DNA from: Amycolatopsis japonica
Lineage (GTDB): Bacteria; Actinomycetota; Actinomycetes; Mycobacteriales; Pseudonocardiaceae
Length of the DNA: 64,000 nt
Direction: 5' to 3'
Assembly (NCBI RefSeq): GCF_000732925.1
Contig: NZ_CP008954.1
Coordinates: 28,540-92,539, forward strand
The notes beneath the pieces are model-generated. The model was not told where the DNA came from. It saw only the letters and a list, made by a program, of their open reading frames with translations, and did not search any database. Both the position numbers and the translations under genes were made by a program. Shown here piece after piece: positions 7,963 through 16,124 of the stretch. How positions within the stretch are numbered: position 1 is the first letter of the stretch; every line of letters starts with the position of its first letter.

Positions 7963-9109
7963 AGCCATCCAGGCCGGTTTCCAGTACGTCATGGTGATCG
8001 CCGGTCTCGCGGTGACGATCTACCGGCTCGTCGACCTGATCCGATCTCCGCGACGGCCCGCGATGTGGGCGATGTGGTCCGGGCTGCTGATGCTGACGCT
8101 CGCCGTCGCGGTCGGGATCAAGAGCTTCTGGCCGAACTCGCCAGCCACCTTCATCATCCAGCACCTCTTCATCCTCGGATGTCTTGCCGCGTTCGAGTGG
8201 TTCTACTTGCTGACGATCTACGGAACGCGGGCTCGGCCAGCCGAAATCCGCTGGTACCAGCTGGCGATGTACCTGTTCACCGCAGGCATGGTCGTGAGCT
8301 GGGGACTCAGCGTCATCTACGAGACACCGGACTACAACGACTTCGACTACACGGCTTACCCGTACGTCCTCACGATGGTGCTCAGCTACACCGCGGCGAT
8401 GGCCGCCTCGTTGCTCACGCTGTGCCGTCTGTCGTGGAAGTGGTCCCGGATCGCTGACCGTGTCTGGCTCCGACGCAGCCTCGTCACTTTGACCATCAGC
8501 ACCGGCCTGGGGCTGATCTACACCGTCCACCACGGCATGTTCACGCTGCTGAGCGCGATCGGCCACACCCCGCCGTACCCGCAGGGCTACGAGGTGCCGG
8601 TGATCGCTGTCGGCGTGCTCGCCGCACTGGTCGGTCTGTCGATGCCGGCCTGGGGGCCGCGCGTGACCGCGCTGCGTCTCCTGATCCAGTACCGCCGCTC
8701 GTACCGCGAGCTGCAACCGCTGTGGGAGGCCTTCACCGCGGCCATGCCGATGATCGCGCTGGAAAGCCGCCCGCCGCGCTGGGACGCGGAGTTCGCGCTC
8801 TACCGGCGGGCCATCGAGATCATGGACGGCCGGAGCCGTCTGCGCGGCTACCTCAATCCGGAGCTGGCGAAGGCCGCCGAAGAGGCGGGGCGGGCCCGCG
8901 GTCTCACCGATGCGAAGCTGACGGCCGCCGTCGAGGCTGAGCTGTGGCGCGACGCTCTCGCCGCCCATGAAGCCGATTCCCAGCCGGGTGAGAAGCTGAT
9001 CGAGGAGCCCCCGACCGGGAACAATCTCGCGGCGATGGTCGAGTTCCTACGTCTGGTCGCAGCGGCATGGCAACGCCCGCCGCTGATTCCGGCCGTGACC
9101 CCACGTTGA
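7955..9109 (+). CDS. MAB_1171c-family seven-TM protein
   Basis: 384 residues. Seven hydrophobic segments occupy about residues 10-240: N-terminal, two more before residue 90, then near 110, 140, 190 and 215. A soluble helical C-terminus of about 150 residues follows. This matches the actinobacterial MAB_1171c putative-transporter family that often sits beside ImmA/IrrE genes. GTG at 7955 overlaps the peptidase gene by 8 bases. A receptor-like or transport role in the XRE/ImmA circuit is inference from topology and operon. Confidence 0.82.
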   Translation: MREAIQAGFQYVMVIAGLAVTIYRLVDLIRSPRRPAMWAMWSGLLMLTLAVAVGIKSFWPNSPATFIIQHLFILGCLAAFEWFYLLTIYGTRARPAEIRWYQLAMYLFTAGMVVSWGLSVIYETPDYNDFDYTAYPYVLTMVLSYTAAMAASLLTLCRLSWKWSRIADRVWLRRSLVTLTISTGLGLIYTVHHGMFTLLSAIGHTPPYPQGYEVPVIAVGVLAALVGLSMPAWGPRVTALRLLIQYRRSYRELQPLWEAFTAAMPMIALESRPPRWDAEFALYRRAIEIMDGRSRLRGYLNPELAKAAEEAGRARGLTDAKLTAAVEAELWRDALAAHEADSQPGEKLIEEPPTGNNLAAMVEFLRLVAAAWQRPPLIPAVTPR

Positions 9110-9120
9110 TCGAGAAGGCC

Positions 9121-9732
9121 ATGACCACCGAAACCGTTGAACCTCAGACTCCCGCCTACAAGCTCGCGAAGGTCGTCGGGGAAATCCTCGCGCCGTGGGT
9201 GGTGCTTGTCCTGCTGTCGCTCGCCGTGCCGTGGAAGGCCACCGGCTACAGCATCGGCTACACCTTGCTCTGGGGTTTCGTGATCGCGTTCTTCTGCGCG
9301 GCCGTCCCGATGGCGTTCATCGTGCGGGGCGCGAGAAAGGGCGATTGGGACGGGCACCATGTCCGCAACCGCGAAGGCCGCGTGAAGCCGCTGATCGTGT
9401 GCTTCGCCTCCACCGCGGTCGGGCTGGCGATCATGCTGACGTGGAAGGCGCCGACCGACCTGGTGTACATGGCGATCGCGATGCTGGTCTCGCTCGTCGT
9501 GACGTTCGCGATCACCAGCTGGTGGAAGATCAGCCTGCACGCCGCCGTCTCCGGCGGGGGAGTCGCCACGCTGGCCGTGGTCTATGGGCCCGTCGCCCTG
9601 TTGCTGCTGCTCGTCGTGGCGCTCATCTGCTGGTCGCGCGTCGTCACCGGCGACCACACAACAGGCCAGGTCACGGCGGGTACCGCCCTCGGGTTCGGGA
9701 TCACGATCCTGACGTTCGTACCGACGTTCTGA
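9121..9732 (+). CDS. PAP2-like integral membrane protein
   Basis: 203 residues, about six TM helices. ISLHAAVSGG and CWSRVVTGDHTTGQVTAG resemble the second and third phosphatase motifs of the PAP2 superfamily, but motif one is weak, so activity is uncertain. ATG at 9121 is preferred because GAGAAGG precedes it and it starts just after the previous stop; a start at 9067 would overlap by 43 bases. Last gene of the XRE operon; likely acts on a lipid or isoprenoid phosphate if active. Confidence 0.78.
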   Translation: MTTETVEPQTPAYKLAKVVGEILAPWVVLVLLSLAVPWKATGYSIGYTLLWGFVIAFFCAAVPMAFIVRGARKGDWDGHHVRNREGRVKPLIVCFASTAVGLAIMLTWKAPTDLVYMAIAMLVSLVVTFAITSWWKISLHAAVSGGGVATLAVVYGPVALLLLLVVALICWSRVVTGDHTTGQVTAGTALGFGITILTFVPTF

Positions 9733-9740
9733 GTCGCACC

Positions 9741-9803
9741 GATGTAACTTGTACATCACACGCTCCGCCTGGATGTAATTTATAGTTGACGTCCAGGCGG
9801 AGC
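9741..9803. promoter_or_regulatory. operator cluster and 13-bp inverted repeat after the XRE operon
   Basis: GATGTAACTTGTACATC (9741-9757) is a near-palindrome carrying the same box as the XRE promoter region; GATGTAATT recurs at 9772. Perfect arms CGCTCCGCCTGGA and its complement (within 9760-9803) enclose an AT-rich loop holding the second box and the start of a TTGACG -35. It may both end the operon and control the transcript that starts near 9822. Confidence 0.5.
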
Positions 9804-9815
9804 GCTCGATACGGT
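9786..9815 (+). promoter_or_regulatory. promoter for a structured transcript
   Basis: TTGACG (9786-9791), 18 bases, TACGGT (9810-9815). A GATGTAATT box lies 6 bases upstream of the -35, so the XRE protein may control it. Confidence 0.5.
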
Positions 9816-9821
9816 GAAGAC

Positions 9822-10043
9822 CTCACGCCGCGCGGATCAGCACTACGCGCAGCGCCGAGGAGCAGGGGGATCCTGCTGGCGACACAGACCTTCCGACACG
9901 CTTTCCCTGTGTCGCCAGCAGGACTGCAAAGTGGAGTGCCCATCGGCACCACCCCCGAAGAGACCCTTCCGGCAACCCTCGACGCCGGAAACCCTGGGGG
10001 TGACGAAAAGCGCCCGGTAGCCATCAGGCCACCGGGCGCTTTT
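9822..10043 (+). ncRNA. candidate structured small RNA
   Basis: The predicted transcript contains a 17-bp perfect stem, TCCTGCTGGCGACACAG (9871-9887) with its complement (9907-9923), and ends at a strong terminator (10006-10043). A GTG at 9930 opens a 30-residue Pro-rich frame, but its coding nature is doubtful. No family is recognised. It could instead be a leader or a small-peptide mRNA. Confidence 0.4.
10006..10043. terminator. bidirectional rho-independent terminator
   Basis: 13-bp perfect stem, AAAAGCGCCCGGT with its complement, ending in a T-run on the plus strand and an A-run on the other side. It can end the transcript from 9822 and the minus lipoprotein gene at 10054. Confidence 0.8.
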
Positions 10044-10053
10044 CCTTATGTCA

Positions 10054-10560
10054 TCAGCTATTCAGTGCGGTCTCGTACTCCTTCGCCTGGTCCGGCGTCA
10101 GGAACCGCGACACCCGAACCAACACCGCGCCCTTCACGTAGTCGTATTCGCCGACCGAGGGCAGGTTCTTCGACACCGACTGGATGAAGTCCATCCTCGC
10201 CTTCGCGCCGGCCTCGTCCGCGAACACCTCCACCGAACCGCCTCGCTCCACCGCGTCCGCGCCGAGGTACTCGACGTCGGCCGCCTTGACCCGTGAGTCG
10301 CCGAACGCCGTCTTCGACGTGTAGCCGTTCGGGCGGCCCAACAGGTGATTCGGGTCGTCCTCCGCCGTATACGCCTTGATCAGCTTCACCGAGGCGATCT
10401 TCTCACCGAGCGCCTTCGTCACGTCGTCAGCGGTCTTCGCGCTGGCGCTCTCGGCGGCCGCGCCGGTGCCGGTGGACGTCGACGAGCTACCGCTGCACGC
10501 GGCCAACGAGAACGCGGCCAGCGCAACAGATGCAGCGGCCACAGTACGGCGGATGATCAC
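10054..10560 (-). CDS. secreted lipoprotein of unknown function
   Basis: 168 residues. N-terminal IIRRT, hydrophobic VAAASVALAAFSL and lipobox LAAC give signal-peptidase II cleavage before the Cys, then a Ser/Thr/Gly linker. The mature part has an Asp-rich region and a C-terminal KGAVLVRVSRFLTPDQAKEYE. GTG at 10560 has GGAGGGG five bases upstream. Divergent from the P450 gene. No catalytic motif recognised. Confidence 0.8.
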   Translation of the reverse strand: MIIRRTVAAASVALAAFSLAACSGSSSTSTGTGAAAESASAKTADDVTKALGEKIASVKLIKAYTAEDDPNHLLGRPNGYTSKTAFGDSRVKAADVEYLGADAVERGGSVEVFADEAGAKARMDFIQSVSKNLPSVGEYDYVKGAVLVRVSRFLTPDQAKEYETALNS

Positions 10561-10624
10561 GAACCCCTCCAGCATGACGATGGTCAACGCCGGTATGTCT
10601 CGCCGACCTGATCTTGCGTTACCT

Positions 10625-10644
10625 GTCGCGGCCACATCGTGACC
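10625..10644. repeat. 20-bp direct repeat, copy left of the P450 gene
   Basis: GTCGCGGCCACATCGTGACC is identical to 11894-11913, which spans the P450 stop codon. Here it encodes the same end (PVAATS then stop) with no gene before it, as if it were the remnant of an earlier P450 3' end or a recombination scar. Confidence 0.7.
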
Positions 10645-10714
10645 CTCCGGTGTGGACTGGCCAACGAAAGCACCACCGCCGAGCACGTGCAGCGCACCGT
10701 GAGAAGGTGCCGGG

Positions 10715-11911
10715 GTGAACATGCTGGGAGAGCTGCTGAACCCGGAGAACCGCCCCGACCCGTATGCGCTGTACGCGCAGTGGCGGGAGAAGTCCCCGGT
10801 CGTCAGGGTCGGTGGACCGTTCGTTGCCGTTCTGGGGCACGCTGAGGCCGAGCAGGTACTGCGCGGTGCCGACTTCGGACACCCCGAGCCAGAGGTCATC
10901 GCGGACGACGACCCCGATCACCCTGTCGACGCGCAAGGGCGAGTGGTGCGCGCGTTCGCATTCCTCAACCCGCCAGACCACACCCGGCTGCGCCGCCTGG
11001 TCTCGAAGGCGTTCACGCCGCGCGTGATCAAGGACCTGCAACCGCGGATCGAGGCGCTCACCACCGCGGCGATCGACCAGATCGTCGACGCTGGCGAGAC
11101 CAACCTTATGGACACGCTCGCCGTGCCGCTGCCGGTCACGGTGATCGCGGAACTGCTGGGTGTTCCGGTCGAGGACCGGGAACGGTTCGGCGCCTGGTCA
11201 GCTGCGATGGCACGAGCGTCGGACCCCGGATTCCTGCTGCCGCCCGAGGTTGTCGAGAAGGCGGCCACGGCGCGACGCGAGTTCATCGCCTACTTCCGGG
11301 ACCTGGCCGCCGCCCGCCGTCGTACGCCCGGCGAGGATCTGTTGTCCGCGCTCGTAGCGGTGTCGGACGAAGGCGAGATGCTCAGCGAGGGCGAGCTGCT
11401 GGTCACGCTCACCCTGTTGCTGGTCGCCGGTCACGAGACCACCACGAACTTGATCGGAAACGGCGTGCTCGCCCTCCTGCGTCACCCCGAGCAGTACGCC
11501 GCGCTCGCGCAGGACGGCTCGCTCGCGGAGGGGGCGGTCGAGGAGATCCTGCGCTACGACTCGCCGATCCAGCTCACCATGCGCACCGCCTTGACTCCCT
11601 CGACCCTCGGCGACGTCGAAATGGCGGCCGGTGACACAGCGCTTGTGTTCTTCGGCGCGGCCAACCGCGACCCTCGTGCACACCAGACACCCGACACCTT
11701 CGATATCGCGCACCCGCCAGCACGGCACCTGACGTTCGGCCACGGCATCCACTTCTGCCTCGGCGCGCCGCTGGCCCGGCTGGAAGGGCGCATCGTGCTG
11801 GGGGAACTTGCCCGCCGACTCCCGGATCTGCGCCTCGCGGGCGAGCCGGAATGGGCATCCACGGTGACCCTGCGCGGGCTGAGCTCCCTGCCGGTCGCGG
11901 CCACATCGTGA
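10715..11911 (+). CDS. cytochrome P450 monooxygenase
   Basis: 398 residues, full length for a bacterial class I P450. Oxygen-binding helix AGHETT (238-243), ExxR motif EEILR (276-280), and heme loop FGHGIHFCLGAPLA with ligand Cys348. Closest in style to CYP105/107 actinomycete enzymes that hydroxylate small molecules. GTG at 10715 or ATG at 10721, with GAGAAGG upstream. No ferredoxin gene is adjacent. Flanked by a 20-bp direct repeat, which suggests it moved or was duplicated. Substrate unknown. Confidence 0.95.
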   Translation: MNMLGELLNPENRPDPYALYAQWREKSPVVRVGGPFVAVLGHAEAEQVLRGADFGHPEPEVIADDDPDHPVDAQGRVVRAFAFLNPPDHTRLRRLVSKAFTPRVIKDLQPRIEALTTAAIDQIVDAGETNLMDTLAVPLPVTVIAELLGVPVEDRERFGAWSAAMARASDPGFLLPPEVVEKAATARREFIAYFRDLAAARRRTPGEDLLSALVAVSDEGEMLSEGELLVTLTLLLVAGHETTTNLIGNGVLALLRHPEQYAALAQDGSLAEGAVEEILRYDSPIQLTMRTALTPSTLGDVEMAAGDTALVFFGAANRDPRAHQTPDTFDIAHPPARHLTFGHGIHFCLGAPLARLEGRIVLGELARRLPDLRLAGEPEWASTVTLRGLSSLPVAATS

Positions 11912-11913
11912 CC
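11894..11913. repeat. 20-bp direct repeat, copy at the P450 3' end
   Basis: Identical to 10625-10644. It covers the last codons and stop of the P450 gene. Confidence 0.7.
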
Positions 11914-12040
11914 ACGACCGGCTGAACGGTTCCTACATCTGGTAGCTGTGCGATCGCATTCGGTCGTTTACGCTGCACGTGGGGAAAGGGCGAATGCTGG
12001 TGCGCACTGTCGCGCCCAACGACAGCGGGAGGGAAACCGC

Positions 12041-12898
12041 ATGACCGCCCTTGCGACGGATACCAAGTTCCTGTGGTTGGAAATCACCGGCAAATGCCAG
12101 CTGGACTGCGGGCACTGCTGCGCCGACAGCGGCCCTGACGGAACCCACGGCACGATGACCACCGACCAGTGGAAAGAAGTCATCTTCGAGGCCGCCGGCC
12201 TCGGCGTCCGCCGCGTCCAGTTCATCGGCGGCGAGCCCACCCTGCACCCCGGCCTGCTCGACCTGATCCGCCACGCACACAGCTTCGCCCTGGAAATCGA
12301 GGTGTTCTCGAACCTCGTCCGCATCACGCCGACCATGTGGCGCGTGTTCAAGGAACTCGGCGTCTCCCTCGCGACCAGCTACTACTCCGACGACCCCGGC
12401 GAACACGCCGCGATCACCAAACGTCCCACCTACGCGAGGACGAAGGCCAACATCTCCATCGCCCGAAGCCTCGGGATTCCCCTCCGCGTCGGCGTCATCG
12501 ACGTTCGCAACGGCCAGCGCGTCGACCAGGCCCGCGCCGAGCTCGTCGACCTCGGCGTCCCGCAAATCGGCTACGACCGGCTTCGGAAGGTCGGCCGCGG
12601 AGCTTCCTCGAGCTGCGGCACCGGCGAGAAGACAACGGACGCGACGCAGCTGTGCGGAGGCTGCGGCGACGGCGTCGCAGCGGTCATGCCGGATGGCCGG
12701 GTCCGGCCCTGCACGATGGCGCGGACAGTGACGGTCGGAGACCTCAAAAACAGGTCACTCGCTCACGTGCTCGGCAACATGCCCGCCATCCGCGAAGATC
12801 TCGTCCGCGCCGGAATGCCTGACCGCAAGAACAGTGCACCCGAGGCGTGTGCACCCGATGGCGGCAACTGCTACCCGATCAACTGTTTCCCCAGGTAG
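12041..12898 (+). CDS. radical SAM protein with extra Cys clusters
   Basis: 285 residues. CX3CX2C at Cys19, Cys23 and Cys26 binds the SAM [4Fe-4S] cluster; GGEP (63-66) follows. C-terminal cysteines (CGTGEK..LCGGCG, RPCTM, then CAPDGGNCYPINC) look like a SPASM/twitch region holding further clusters. ATG at 12041 with GGGAGGG six bases upstream. Followed after 11 bases by an APH-like kinase gene, so the two form an operon. Substrate unknown; no precursor peptide was seen next to it. Confidence 0.9.
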   Translation: MTALATDTKFLWLEITGKCQLDCGHCCADSGPDGTHGTMTTDQWKEVIFEAAGLGVRRVQFIGGEPTLHPGLLDLIRHAHSFALEIEVFSNLVRITPTMWRVFKELGVSLATSYYSDDPGEHAAITKRPTYARTKANISIARSLGIPLRVGVIDVRNGQRVDQARAELVDLGVPQIGYDRLRKVGRGASSSCGTGEKTTDATQLCGGCGDGVAAVMPDGRVRPCTMARTVTVGDLKNRSLAHVLGNMPAIREDLVRAGMPDRKNSAPEACAPDGGNCYPINCFPR

Positions 12899-12909
12899 AA
12901 GACGAAACC

Positions 12910-13737
12910 GTGACCAGCTCCCCGACGCAGTCCGACGAAACCTTCCGCGCGTGGATGCTCACGCAGCTCGACCACGCCTCCGAAGACTTCAAGGTTACCG
13001 TCGCCGGGGAGCCGCGCTTCGGCTGGCAACTCCGGTCCGTCAGCACCCTCGTGCGGGGTGCTGACGGACCGCTCTGGCTCCGCGTCGGCTGCGAACAACG
13101 CCAGTGGGCAGACGATCCCATGTGGACCGGAATTCCCGAGTCGAACGCGATCACCGACGTTCCGAAACCGATCATCGTCAACAGCGCCACATGGAGCCAC
13201 GGCGACTTGGCCGTCCGTGCCGACCTGATGACCGTGCTCGACGGCACCCCGTGCGCCCCGACCGAAGTCCTACGGCAGCCGCTCGACGTCGACGACAGCT
13301 GGTTCGCCGGCCTCCGGCACGCCCTCTACCGCGTCGCCATCACCCCGACGACCCGGTTCGCCCGCCCCAGCGGCATCGATCGGCGAACCGCGCAGATCTT
13401 CGGCGCGACCACCGCGGCGGCGATGCCGATCAACCACTGGGCCACCATGCACGGTGACCTGCACTGGAACAACGTCCTCGCGCCGCGCCTCGGCATCCTC
13501 GACTGGGAGATGTGGGGATGCGGACCTGTCGGCATCGACGCCGCCACGCTGTACCTGAACAGCCTCCTGGTACCGGAGACCGCCCGGCGGGTGCACGAGA
13601 CGTTCGTCGACGTCCTCGATTCCCCGGCCGGGCGGACCGCTCAGGTGTACGGGGCCGCGCGGATCATCGGCCGCGGCGACCACCCCGACCTGATCGAGCA
13701 GCTACGTCCTCACGTTCGACGCCTGCTCGCCGGCTGA
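12910..13737 (+). CDS. aminoglycoside phosphotransferase-fold kinase
   Basis: 275 residues. Catalytic loop MHGDLHWNN and metal-binding ILDWEMWGCGP match the APH/choline kinase superfamily. The N-terminal lobe is divergent. GTG at 12910 with AGGTAGAAG upstream, in an operon behind the radical SAM gene. A small-molecule kinase acting with that enzyme is plausible; resistance to an aminoglycoside is not implied. Its 3' end overlaps the convergent gene at 13702 by 36 bases. Confidence 0.82.
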   Translation: MTSSPTQSDETFRAWMLTQLDHASEDFKVTVAGEPRFGWQLRSVSTLVRGADGPLWLRVGCEQRQWADDPMWTGIPESNAITDVPKPIIVNSATWSHGDLAVRADLMTVLDGTPCAPTEVLRQPLDVDDSWFAGLRHALYRVAITPTTRFARPSGIDRRTAQIFGATTAAAMPINHWATMHGDLHWNNVLAPRLGILDWEMWGCGPVGIDAATLYLNSLLVPETARRVHETFVDVLDSPAGRTAQVYGAARIIGRGDHPDLIEQLRPHVRRLLAG

Positions 13738-14835
13738 TTCGATCAGGTCGGCCCAGTTCGCGGGCAACGGCGCGTCGACCAGATCGGCGCTGCTGTCGCT
13801 CAGGACGTACGGGATGAGCCCGCCCAGGTTGGCGCGGGCGCTCTCCGGATACCCGGAGGCCCATTTGGCCCACTCCAGCCACTCCGTGACGAGCCCGCTT
13901 GCGGCCCACGCGGCGGCCAGCGGCCAACGCAATGTCGGCACTTCGAGGAAGCTGGCGAACAACGTGGCAGCGACGTGAGCGCCATAGTGCCGGTTGGCGA
14001 GGCTTTCCCCCTCGACCGGGACCGGCCCGCCATGCGCCGCCAGGCCCGCGCACAAGTCCGCCGCAGCCCCGGGCCGGTCCCACAACGCCTTTCTGATCCG
14101 GCCCCGCAGCAACAGCAGGATCGGCTCTGGGCAACGGGAAGTGACCTCGTCGCGCAGCAACGTCGCGGCGTGCAACGCGTCCGACGAGATGAGCAGGTCC
14201 GCCTCGAACCTGTCGTACCTGTCCGCCGCGGCCTGTGGGATTGCCCGCAACGCCTTCACCACGTGCGGCTCCGGGATCCTGGCCTCGGCCAACAAGGTCA
14301 TCAGCGCGACCGCGCGGACCGTGTGGCAGTAGGCGAGGTCTTCGATCAACTCGACGGTGTCGGGCGAGGTCCTAATCGCGGGCCTGTCGACCCAGACCGT
14401 GCTCCAGGCCGACGTCCCCAGTTCGCGCAGGACGTCGGGAGGCGTGAGCGGCCGGATGTGCGGATCAGAGTCTTCGTAGGTGAGGTCGTAGCCGTCCCTT
14501 TTGTGGGCTAACACGTTCTTTGCGGTGTCATTCGCGTGTTGTGCGGCGGCGGCGGCACGGTCGTCCCCACCGACAGGACAACGCGGGTAGGGGGCTCCAG
14601 CAGCCTTGAACTCGACTTCGTACGCCCCGCAGAAACCGCACTTGAAGAGGTCGTTGGACTGCTCGTGGTCGAACTCGTGCCACCCGAATTGCTCGCCACG
14701 GGACGTGGGCAGGTCATCCAAGGCCGCCGTGACGGCGTCCCGCTGCTCGTTTAGAGCCCGAAGGGCATCGGTGTGCTTCTCCCCGGTGGCGGCTTTCCGC
14801 TCGCGGAGAAGTCTCTTGGTGTTGCGGCTGGTCAT
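13702..14835 (-). CDS. unknown protein with zinc pair and TGxxxTxALR-type N-terminus
   Basis: 377 residues. The basic N-terminus (NTKRLLRERKAATGEKHTDALRAL) resembles that of the protein at 19057. A possible zinc site CGFC (about residue 66) follows. The rest is helical, Leu/Ala-rich and lacks known catalytic motifs. ATG at 14835 with GGAGGAC upstream. Its 3' end overlaps the APH-like gene on the other strand. No function can be assigned. Confidence 0.75.
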   Translation of the reverse strand: MTSRNTKRLLRERKAATGEKHTDALRALNEQRDAVTAALDDLPTSRGEQFGWHEFDHEQSNDLFKCGFCGAYEVEFKAAGAPYPRCPVGGDDRAAAAAQHANDTAKNVLAHKRDGYDLTYEDSDPHIRPLTPPDVLRELGTSAWSTVWVDRPAIRTSPDTVELIEDLAYCHTVRAVALMTLLAEARIPEPHVVKALRAIPQAAADRYDRFEADLLISSDALHAATLLRDEVTSRCPEPILLLLRGRIRKALWDRPGAAADLCAGLAAHGGPVPVEGESLANRHYGAHVAATLFASFLEVPTLRWPLAAAWAASGLVTEWLEWAKWASGYPESARANLGGLIPYVLSDSSADLVDAPLPANWADLIESAGEQASNVRT

Positions 14836-14978
14836 GATGGCGTCCTCCAGCGGAGCGCCCACGTCACCCCGCGAGGTCTGCCGTTCACGGGTATCCAAAG
14901 TTCAAGCTCCGCGCCGAGGCCCTGAGCCGTCTTGTCCGCCTCGCCGGTGGCAACGTGGGTGCCGTCCCGGCGCGGAGA

Positions 14979-14999
14979 GTGGTCAGCGCGAGTGACCAC
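14979..14999. terminator. short hairpin after the integrase gene
   Basis: GTGGTCA and TGACCAC arms with a 7-base loop lie 7 bases past the integrase stop. Phage attachment sites often sit in this kind of gap (14836-15005), but no tRNA-like core was recognisable. Confidence 0.4.
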
Positions 15000-15005
15000 C
15001 AGAGA

Positions 15006-16124
15006 TCATAGCGACCCGCGATGCTCGGCGGCAGCTTCGGCGTATGCAGCCGAGATCGCCAAACCGGGCGAGCTTGCCGGGTCGAAGTGCTTGTTGCCGT
15101 ACCGGCCCGTGGTCTCCTTGGATCGGTGTCCGAAATGCTCCTGCAGCTGCTCGTCGGTGTAGCCCTGGACGTTGCCCTCGGTTTTCAGGGTGTGGCGGGC
15201 GACGTGCGCGGTGACCCGTTTCGGATCCGCGATCCCGGCCTGCCGGGCAAGGCGTTCAAGGACGGCGTTCACCGCGGACCGCGCCAACGGCCGGTCGTTG
15301 GCGGTGACGAACAGGTACGGGGGAGCGGATGCCTTGCCCCGCAAGACGACGGCCGAGCCGATCCCGCGCGAGCTGAGGTACCGGTCGAGGCGTTCCCCGG
15401 CCTCCGGCGGCAACGTGACGCTGTGCGGCCGGTCGCCCTTGAGTACCAGGTCGACGACACGGACGCCGTGGGTGTGCCGGATCTTGCCGACCCGCAGCGT
15501 GGTCATCTCGGTGACGCGGGGAGCGACGGTGAACAGGAACCAGACCATCGCCGAGTTCCGCAGGCGCAACGACTCCACGGCGTCGTTGTCCGCGGCCGCG
15601 AGGAGCGCACCGACCTCTTCGCGGGTGAGTGACGCGGTGGTCGACTTCGTGCCCTTCGGCATCTCGACGCCCAGGTTCGAGCGGTTGATCAGCTCCATCG
15701 GATTGACGACCGTGATCCCCTCCTGCATCGCCCACTTGTAGAAGGCCGACGCCGCGGTGAAGGTGTGCGCCCGCGTCGAGTGAGGAAGTGTCTGCCCGGT
15801 GTCAGGGTGCGGAGTCTCGTTGAGCGCCTCCGCCCAGGCGACGACGTGCTGGCGGCCGACGTCGAGCAGGTGCACCCCGTTTCGGGCGCACCAGGACAGC
15901 CACGTGACGCCGTTGCGCAGCCGCGAGGTGTCGCGCCACGTTCCGTTCTTGTCGTACGGCCAGCCGATCGCGTCCGCGTAGGTGGACTTGGTGTTGCCCT
16001 TGACCTCCTTGAGCCACGCGCGGACGATCGCCAGCTCGCGTTGCCAACGCTCGCCGGCCTCGTCCCGGGCCTGGGCGGGGATCGCTTCCGCCGGGACGAG
16101 TTCACCGGCGACGTCTTCGCTCAA
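15006..16124 (-). CDS. int: tyrosine recombinase / phage integrase
   Basis: 372 residues. Core-binding domain near 25-140, then the catalytic domain: Arg203 (APRVTEM), Lys229, His307 and Arg310 (HVARH), His333 (HFGHRS) and nucleophile Tyr342 (GRYGN). The TTG at 16124 is chosen because AAGGAGG lies five bases upstream and it overlaps the previous stop as TTGA. The frame stays open to 16214. Final gene of the operon from 17372. It would integrate and excise the element. Confidence 0.93.
   Translation of the reverse strand: MSEDVAGELVPAEAIPAQARDEAGERWQRELAIVRAWLKEVKGNTKSTYADAIGWPYDKNGTWRDTSRLRNGVTWLSWCARNGVHLLDVGRQHVVAWAEALNETPHPDTGQTLPHSTRAHTFTAASAFYKWAMQEGITVVNPMELINRSNLGVEMPKGTKSTTASLTREEVGALLAAADNDAVESLRLRNSAMVWFLFTVAPRVTEMTTLRVGKIRHTHGVRVVDLVLKGDRPHSVTLPPEAGERLDRYLSSRGIGSAVVLRGKASAPPYLFVTANDRPLARSAVNAVLERLARQAGIADPKRVTAHVARHTLKTEGNVQGYTDEQLQEHFGHRSKETTGRYGNKHFDPASSPGLAISAAYAEAAAEHRGSL

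Noticed and set aside
9814..10020. 68-residue plus frame starting at GTG 9814
   Set aside because: The start lies inside the predicted -10 and the frame crosses a 17-bp stem; I treat the stretch as a structured RNA candidate.
14836..15005. Phage attachment site with a tRNA-like core
   Set aside because: The GTTCAAGCTCC stretch only loosely resembles a T-arm; no 3' tRNA end was recognised.
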